Below are positions 57,420-64,000 of a DNA stretch of 64,000 bases, piece by piece (the first letter of the stretch is position 1; each line of letters begins with the position of its first letter). A program made the translations under genes and the position numbers. Source of the stretch: Armigeres subalbatus (Eukaryota > Arthropoda > Insecta > Diptera > Culicidae); the NCBI RefSeq assembly GCF_024139115.2, contig NC_085140.1:321101259-321165258 (forward strand). Direction: 5' to 3'. The notes beneath the pieces were generated by a model that was not told the DNA's origin, searched no databases, and was given only the letters and a program-made list of their open reading frames with translations.

Positions 57420-59660
57420 TCAACAGACTTCAACAGACGATACCACCCGAGCAGCACACGTGTTACACATAGCTAACATTAACTTATGTGTTACCAGATT
57501 CAGTCACAATAAGGTTGCTGCAAGCAGTTTCGTTTGACTTGTGCTCCTTGGGAATGCGTGCCAGCGCGTTGCCGGCTTTCCAGGTGGCCTTACCACGCCT
57601 TATGTCCTCGGAAGGTGGGAAGGGTCGACTTCGCGCGTGCTTCCCTCTGCACGGCTGGTATTAAGAATGATGATGCCACGTGCAAATTGACCTCTCTGCG
57701 ATAGGGCCTATTCGCCAACCACCTCTTATTTGCGCCTGAACTAGCCATTTCTCTAGTCCACGCACTACCTTTTGCGTAGCTCCGAGACAATTTGGACGAT
57801 AGCCGATAAAACGGCGTTCCAGCCAACTTTATCTTTACACATCCTCCGGACTAGGTTGTCCGGGGTAGTTTCCAGACCACATGTGGCAAGCATGTGGTCA
57901 CGCATTGCGCGAAAACGTGGGCACACGAACAACAAGTGTTCCGCCGTTTCCTCTAAACCTGCGCACACCAAACACACGGACGAAGCCGAGCAAGCCAGCT
58001 GCGTTACCTGCACTGTAAATTTGCAGCACGCTTAAACGCCGGGCACTTCGAACCCCCCATGGGGTGCTTGCTGTTCACAGCTTTGCTGGGACAAATCAAA
58101 CAATTGGGAGGGTTTGTGCAGCATTGTGCCTTACGTCCCTCCAATCCGTAGCGTCAGCAGAGCTTGCTTCTGCCTGGGCCTTTGCAGTCCCATTGCTTGT
58201 GCCCCGGTTCCAGGCACTTGAAGCAAACTTCGGGTTGCTCGTATATGCTCACAGGGCACAACGACCATCCCACCCTGACGCTTCCTAACTTGATTACCTT
58301 GGAGGCGTCCGCTGCAGATAGCCGTACCAATGCTACCTGCGTCCCTGCCGGACGACCTTTCTGTAGCCGAACGGGTGCGGTGGGCGTCTCCACTTTACAC
58401 TGTCGCCGCAGTGCCGTAACGAGCTCTTCGACTTCGGGTACGTCTTATTCGACGTACGCCGGTGCCGAGTTCACCGAGCTTGACGTCACTCCTCATCGCC
58501 TTCAAGACGTCCGAATACTTAGCCTCGTCCGTCGTGATGACTAGGGCATCGCCTCTGGAGCGATTGGCGCCTACCCTAGACTTCTTGCTATCTTCATTCG
58601 CCTGGGCCTTCTTTTCGGTCCTTGACGTCTTCGGTTTCCTCTTGTTCTTGACCAGGGTCCAGGTGGCGTCATCCCTCTCTATTTCCCTGGTGTGGTGCGG
58701 CTGAGAGCTCTCAGCCTGCCGTAACCCCTTACCACCGTCTTTCCTGGGTGGACGGACCTTTGCAAGTCCTTCATCCCCCGGTTTTGGAGGTACCTGGCCG
58801 GGGTTCAGCTTGTTCGGGGTAGTAACCCTCCGCGTTTTGGAGCGGCCCCCTGGGAGCTCATCCCCTGGAGACTGTCTCCCCCGTTTTTTGTGTCTGCTCC
58901 GTTGGAGCAGTCACCCCCGACGTGCCCGCGAATACTTGAGCCTCAGTCGACTCCAAGGATTTCACGGGTTTTCAATTGGCCGTCATGACCTCCCTCTCCA
59001 GCTTGGCGTCCAACATCGACTTTCGTGCAGCAAGCTCCCCTTGAGGACCTTACTGATATTATGCTTCGATGACGCAGCTGTTCCGTCGCCACCTCGAAGG
59101 CCGAAAGCCCATCGCGTTTGCGGTTCATCGCCCTCACAAGCCATGGGTCGTCTATAACCTCTACCGGCGTAGCCGGGGAGAAGGTTAACTAAGCCACGCA
59201 AGCGCTGCGCACCAAGCTGCCGACTATTGCCTCTGGCCTCCTAGGCGGAGACCTGGACAACCCACCTCTTGCGAAGGGGTTGTCACCTCACTACTACCAC
59301 TAATTGAAGAATTGGCTTGGTTTTCCATTTTGATCCCACGAGTTGCTCGGAAAAAGAGGTCTACCACGCCAGAGCCCAGCATGACGCGGTAATGGACAAT
59401 TACTGTGGAGGGTGCCCCGGTATCTCACAGGCTCCGTTAAAGGCCTAGCTCATTATTTCACCCCCTGGCCATGCATCCCCTCGGCACGGGTCGCTTAACG
59501 CCTTGGGATTAGGGGTTAGGGACGATGGTCCCCTTGGTCGCACCCCTCACTCTAGCTGATGTTAGAAGGACAACAGTGCCCAGGCTGCACTACCAGCTAA
59601 GTACAAAACCCTTAGCTGGCGGTCGATTGTCATCGGAAGACCCGTGGAAGCGTGAGATTG
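57420..59660 (-). mobile_element. Internally deleted R1/LOA-type retrotransposon (copy C)
   Basis: Matches 40440-42680. The ORF2 C-terminal zinc motif is intact here (58013-57765: VCLVCAGLEETAEHLLFVCP), as is the ORF1 knuckle segment (58393-58154: CFKCLEPGHKQWDCKGPGR). A small deletion near 59075 removes part of the ORF1 helical region present in copy A. Confidence 0.65.
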
Positions 59661-59679
59661 GAACTGAAAAAAAGGAATG

Positions 59680-60420
59680 GTAAATATAACACCAGTGGAT
59701 ACTAATTTTAAAAAATCGTAGTCCCTTTGTAGAAAGCATGCATTAGCCGGCAATGATAATTGTTATCCCTCCATTGGGCTCAGGGAAAAACAATAATTAA
59801 TGGGTTTACTTAAAAAAATAACGCATCCATCGGAAATAAGGCAGCGTGGATGTGATTCCTTCTTTATAGGTAGACGTTTGTTCGGATTATGACAGTGATG
59901 GATGGGATTGAAAATAGGTGTTTGCCTGGAATAAACGATGGTGAATGTGATCTCTTATATGCGCTTGCCCGAATTAAGGAATTGGTGGATGTGATCTTTT
60001 TATACAGAAGACTGAAGAGATGGCCAATTCGCCTTCCCATCAATAATTTAATATGGCTTACTATGTTTTGTTTTAATTTCATTTAAATTCATGATAATAA
60101 AGCTTTGGAGGTTTATAAACACAAAGCCTCGATAAACCTCAACTAATTGCAAGTTTTCGTCAGGAAAAGTTAATTGCCGATAATTAGCACTAACTATAGG
60201 TATGAGCCGATCACCCAAAATGAGCAACTGAATTAGGGTATATCATCCAGACACTGGATACCAAAATAGAATTACCAAAACCGATGTTGGCTAGAGGCTA
60301 TTGTACCGCGGATGACAGGATTTTCGTAAGCGTTTGCCCAAATTAGGCCAATGGTGGAAGTAATCCCTTCTTGAAAAGTAAGCATTTTCCTGGATTAAGG
60401 CAATAGGGGATGTGATCTTT
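59680..60420. repeat. Repeat block with ~62-bp degenerate units (copy C)
   Basis: Near-identical to 42690-43450. No gene. Confidence 0.45.
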
Positions 60421-60549
60421 GAAAGTAGGCGAAAATTATTAGGAAACTGGGAATCGGTCATTGCGTTTCGGAGCTATGACCAAATTACTGTTTTTCTCAA
60501 AGGTCTCCAATTTAAAAAAAATCAAGACAAAAAAAATCAAATTTTTAAG

Positions 60550-61680
60550 ATTAAGTTAAGGTTAAGTATTCGAAATTTGAAAATTTGGATTATATTTTCT
60601 AAATTAATTCTCGATTAAAGCAGAAATTTATACTTCATTTGTATGGGAGTCCCCCTTCCAGAAGAAGGAGGGGCCTAAAACAATCATAAGAACCTTCAGC
60701 GCTTCCAAAAACCTCTACATACAAAATTTAATACATTTAATGTTCATGTCGATCGGTTCAATAGTTTTCGAGTCTATAAGGGCAGACAGACAAAAAATCA
60801 TTCTTATGTGTATAGATTTGGTTCTACGTAGTTTACATCGAGCGGTCGTGTCCTGTACACAATTCTTTGTTTTTTTTTATGAAACAAACATATCATGTAA
60901 GCATTTTCAATTCTAAGGACCGCAAAGAGCAAGTTGTATATTTGAACGACTTTTGGTTACGCGTGTAGACTCTAAGGGATTATTTACATACCTTAAGGAT
61001 TTCTTGAATAACCATAGACAAAAGCTGTAAATCTCGGCAGCGAACAGAAAGTATGTAAGTGCCCTTCTCCAAAATGTCCAAAATTATTCAAAGAGGTTGA
61101 AAATTGTAAAAGTTATGAAAATGTCAATATCTGGGTACACGGTTACCCTATCTACAATTCACGTCTGATTTTTGTTGGCTGAGTAAAGGTTTCTTTTGCC
61201 TAAAATGCTTTTGCCTATCTATCTACATGACCTAAAATTGATGTCAATGCTAAACATTCATGTTTTGTTTTAAGCCAGTTTTGATAATTATTAAAATTCG
61301 TTTGAAATTTGAGTGAAGCGAGATGAACGTGCGGCCGAATAATATGAATGAATTTTTCTACTGGAGGATATTAACAACCAGCATTTGGCACCACTACACT
61401 ACCCGCTTCGTACTTCCATATCTAGCTGCTAAATGGAACAAACTCATTGCTGATGATAGAAATTGCTATGTCGGAAGCTTGACCTATTACTTTAATATTA
61501 AATTTACTGAGTTTGTGGTTAAAGCTGTTATATTTAGTGAACACCAATCATCAAAGAAAGAGCATACAAATGCATACCAGTTGAGCTGTACCTATGTTTT
61601 AATGTAATTATTCATTATTTTTATCTTTCAATTTGGCGAATGTCTTATACTACCAAGAATAGGTTTTTTTCCGCTAGGAA
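60550..61680. repeat. Dispersed ~1.05-kb repeat, copy 3, with a 94-codon open frame
   Basis: Nearly identical to 43577-44594 and homologous to 5135-6180. The plus-strand frame 61323-61607 begins MNVRPNNMNEFFYWRILTTS and contains LPYLAAKWNKLIADD; the equivalent in copy 2 is frameshifted and in copy 1 carries stops. I do not recognise the sequence. It may be the relic of a host exon or of a TE protein carried with the repeat. Confidence 0.5.
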
Positions 61681-61684
61681 AAAA

Positions 61685-62090
61685 ATATTAAGAGGGTAAA
61701 TGTATGGCAATGAATGCAAACAAATGGGAATTTATGGAAAAGATAAGATCTATATTCCTGACCTATTATATGTAGTTTTCTTAAAACATTTGTTAAAGCA
61801 CGGAAACCCTAACCACTAGGGAGATTAATGAGTTATTTAATGTGTATAAATTGATTTATTTTTGTAAGTTTAATTTCAACGAAGTCGATTATTCTCATTT
61901 TAGATGGTATTGATTGATGGTATTTAGCAGCAAAAGCGGCGCATAAAATCGACGGCGGCTGTACATATGACTAAATTGAACGTCCTTTCTATCTGTTTGC
62001 GTTTATTTGATCCCAACACAGCTCAATGCATCAGGAAAGACCGTACATATGGAAGACACGTTCGCGGACATCTTGGGAAGATTAATGAAT
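61685..62090. other. 5' flank of OBP gene 4, nothing recognised
   Basis: AT-rich, without frames or repeats of note. It is the likely place for upstream regulation of gene 4. Confidence 0.4.
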
Positions 62091-62093
62091 CCA

Positions 62094-62130
62094 TATAAAT
62101 ATTTCACCACCATCCACACCGCTCAGTGTC
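62094..62130 (+). promoter_or_regulatory. Core promoter of OBP gene 4
   Basis: TATAAAT at 62094-62100 is followed 29 bp later (start to start) by TCAGTG at 62123-62128, the arthropod initiator. The ATG at 62164 gives a leader of about 39 nt. Spacing and motif match the other OBP-like genes of the window. Confidence 0.7.
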
Positions 62131-62163
62131 GCAACCAACTTTTGCTTGAACGCATAATTCACA

Positions 62164-63006
62164 ATGGGCTTAACAACTTCGTCGATCGTTTTCATCATTC
62201 TAAGTCTCACGGCAGTGGTACGATGTGACCTTCCGCATTATGCCAAGGCTAAAAGCTTTATCACAGCCTTGTACGAATGTGGCGAATACCTCGAGACCGA
62301 CAACGTCACTCTGGATCAGTACATCTACTACGGCTATCCCAGCGTTCCGGAAATGAAACGTCTAGTCCACTGTGCGATGGTGAACGTTGGCGCTTGGAAC
62401 GATAATATTGGCGTGCGGCAGAACGTGATCAGCTACTACTTCAAACCGAACGCGATGGATTCCGAATATGTTGAACGAACGCAGTGCTGTTTGGATAAGA
62501 TTTGCGTGGCTGAATCGTGCGATCAGAATAATCGAGCGTTCGAAACATTCAGCTGTTACTACCGTCAGTATGGCCGCCTGATCAAAGATGAAGTTTTCGT
62601 TCCTCTGGAGTCTTTGGAGTTCATTCAGTTGTTCAGTTTTATAAAGCTGGCTCTGGATATTTGCCCTGAAAAGCTAGCTCAATTTGCTCGAGGAGATTTT
62701 CTGGACGATCCGTTGTTCAAACCCGTACTTTTCATCGTGTCTCTGCGATTTGGAGGATTCAGCTGGGAAAATGGATTATTGCTCGATGTTTTCTATCAAC
62801 AATTTGGCGTTTCAAAGCTGATCTCGCCGTGTACGAAGAAGTGCGTTGCGGACGTATCCGCTCGATACTGCACTGTCGATAAGCAAGAGCTGGTTTATCA
62901 AGTCTACAAACAGTGTTTGCACACGCTTTTAGATTCGTCTCTCCAAACAGCGTTCCAGGCAATGTTGAGTGATTCACCTTGTGTTCAAGTAGGATTCACA
63001 CTATAA
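62164..63006 (+). CDS. Two-domain OBP-like secreted protein, gene 4
   Basis: A single-exon gene of 280 residues beginning MGLTTSSIVFIILSLTAVVRC, a signal peptide, then DLPHYAKAKSFITALYECGEY. Length, the two-halves layout and motifs such as KRLVHCAMVNVGAWND and the QFGVSKLISPCTKKCVADVS segment show homology to genes 1 and 2. The cysteine pattern is distinct: half 1 lacks the FPC and RPC cysteines (YPS, KPN) but has extra ones in QCCLDKICVAESCD; half 2 keeps SPC, KKC, RYC and KQC. It is the most diverged member and lies on the opposite strand. Expected role by family: secreted small-ligand carrier; ligand and tissue unknown. An in-frame Met choice other than 62164 is not available without losing the signal peptide. 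Confidence 0.8.
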   Translation: MGLTTSSIVFIILSLTAVVRCDLPHYAKAKSFITALYECGEYLETDNVTLDQYIYYGYPSVPEMKRLVHCAMVNVGAWNDNIGVRQNVISYYFKPNAMDSEYVERTQCCLDKICVAESCDQNNRAFETFSCYYRQYGRLIKDEVFVPLESLEFIQLFSFIKLALDICPEKLAQFARGDFLDDPLFKPVLFIVSLRFGGFSWENGLLLDVFYQQFGVSKLISPCTKKCVADVSARYCTVDKQELVYQVYKQCLHTLLDSSLQTAFQAMLSDSPCVQVGFTL

Positions 63007-63136
63007 ACCGAATATGTGATGTGATGTGATGTTGATTAAATTTATAGATGTTAGCATATGTAAAGTGCCAGTGTAGACTAATACAGAGCATCTAACCAAG
63101 AAAAAGTCTTGGTAATGTTAAAATACATACATATGT

Positions 63137-63142
63137 AATAAA
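63137..63142 (+). terminator. Polyadenylation signal AATAAA of OBP gene 4
   Basis: AATAAA lies about 130 nt past the stop codon in an AT-rich 3' region, a plausible 3' UTR end. Confidence 0.5.
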
Positions 63143-63149
63143 AAAATCT

Positions 63150-63480
63150 ATACGTATTTTTTTCTATCATAAAACAATACCCAAATAATTATTCACATTT
63201 CCGGAAACACATTGGTATTGAAAAGTCAATATTCCCGGTTCGAAAATTTATTCACATTTGGTGCCAACCTTCTGTAACTACAAATAATCATCTTATAATC
63301 AACTCCTCATAAATATTTCCATTGGATATTTTTTAGATTTTTTCAAAGGGGAATTCTACGGAATATCCGCGGAACAATCCACTGAATAACATCTTTTCAA
63401 ATTTCATTCTAATTTTACCCGAATCTTCATGGGAAATTCATCAGCATTAGCCTGCAATTTTTACTCCCACTCGAGTTGAA
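63150..63480. other. AT-rich spacer, no gene seen
   Basis: No open frame or repeat of note. Confidence 0.4.
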
Positions 63481-63489
63481 GCTATTGAA

Positions 63490-63860
63490 GAGGAAGGAGA
63501 CAGAGGGAGGAAAGAGAGTATGAGTGTGTGTGAGACTGAGAGAGAGTGTGTGAATGCGACAAAGTGTGAGAGTGAGAGATATTGAGCGGGAGTGTGTGCA
63601 GGAGAGAGAGGGAGTGTGGAGGAAAGAAAGCGCGCGCCTAAAATAATTTACACAATTTTATGTTCCATTCACACAAAACGGGCCTCTTCTAGAACAACAC
63701 ACAGATGAGGGTTGTAGGACAAAAGGTCGAAGGTCGAAAGGTCGAAGGACAAAAGGTCGAAAGGACGAAAGGCCTTTCTTTTTCTTCCTTATTTCTTCTT
63801 TCTTTTTCCTTCTATTCTCTTCTATCTTCCCTTTTCCTTCTTACTTCATACAGGATCTAG
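63490..63860. repeat. Simple-sequence tract: (GA/GTGT)n, 8-bp 'aaaggtcg' repeats and a pyrimidine tract
   Basis: 63490-63630 is rich in gagag/gtgtgtg words. 63715-63775 holds degenerate octamers 'aaaggtcg' and 'aaaggaca', related to the AAAAGGAC minisatellite at 9.93 kb. 63776-63845 is a tttcttcc-rich pyrimidine tract. No gene. Confidence 0.65.
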
Positions 63861-64000
63861 CTATTGAAGTGCTTCATAGGAATAAACAGATAAATTGATC
63901 AATACAAAAATATTTCATTTCAATTTCATTAGATTTCATTAGAAACATGTCACTTTTTGAAAGTTCATGGGTAAAGTTCATCTTTTTCGTTCTTGAGCTG

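Overview
The window looks like nuclear DNA of a culicine mosquito, most likely Aedes. Four things point there: a Feilai-type tRNA-derived SINE (about 32.53-32.83 kb), I-, RTE- and R1/LOA-type non-LTR retrotransposons of the kinds common in Aedes, very TE-rich AT-leaning intergenic DNA, and a small family of intronless secreted proteins of about 280 residues that resemble the mosquito-specific two-domain ('atypical') odorant-binding proteins (OBPs). No rRNA, tRNA gene, CRISPR array or bacterial feature was seen.

Host genes are few. Three complete OBP-like genes (11931-12764 minus, 33218-34066 minus, 62164-63006 plus) and one 3'-truncated copy (50385-51046 minus) share a layout: TATA-like box, arthropod initiator TCAGT about 30 bp downstream, a short 5' leader and a signal peptide. 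Their cysteine frameworks differ (about 6+6 in the first gene, 5+4 in the second, another pattern in the fourth), so the cluster seems to be diverging in disulfide architecture.

Region by region. 0-11.9 kb is intergenic DNA packed with non-autonomous DNA transposons: a TA-flanked MITE at 1.0 kb, a 1.9-kb TA-flanked terminal-inverted-repeat (TIR) element with another element nested in it at 1.5-3.4 kb, an AT-rich long inverted repeat at 3.9-6.8 kb with a 427-bp TIR insertion in one arm only, a hAT element with a perfect 8-bp target duplication at 7.13-8.45 kb, and an 8-bp minisatellite at 9.93-10.26 kb. 11.9-12.8 kb is OBP gene 1. 13.4-17.5 kb has a palindromic MITE, a second hAT-like element (13971-16030), an RTE relic and half of an unusual TTAA element. 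18.0-22.3 kb is the most striking object: a 4.3-kb foldback element bounded by TTAA, with about 410-bp inverted ends and two converging arrays of a 152-bp satellite. 22.8-24.8 kb holds a 200-bp hairpin element and a 23-bp minisatellite. 25.1-30.8 kb is a nearly full-length but inactivated I-clade retrotransposon (gag, endonuclease, reverse transcriptase, RNase H).

33.2-61.7 kb is one segment represented three times in direct order. Copy A (33.2-44.59 kb) carries OBP gene 2, an RTE element with a 15-bp target duplication and an internally deleted R1/LOA-type element. Copy B (44.60-50.38 kb) repeats only the RTE and R1/LOA part and is riddled with single-base deletions. Copy C (50.39-61.65 kb) repeats almost all of A with a truncated OBP gene. 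The error pattern of B and the abrupt junctions suggest an assembly or gap-filling artefact, or an unresolved haplotype duplication, rather than three real copies. OBP gene 4 follows on the plus strand at 62.2-63.0 kb, then simple-sequence DNA to the end.
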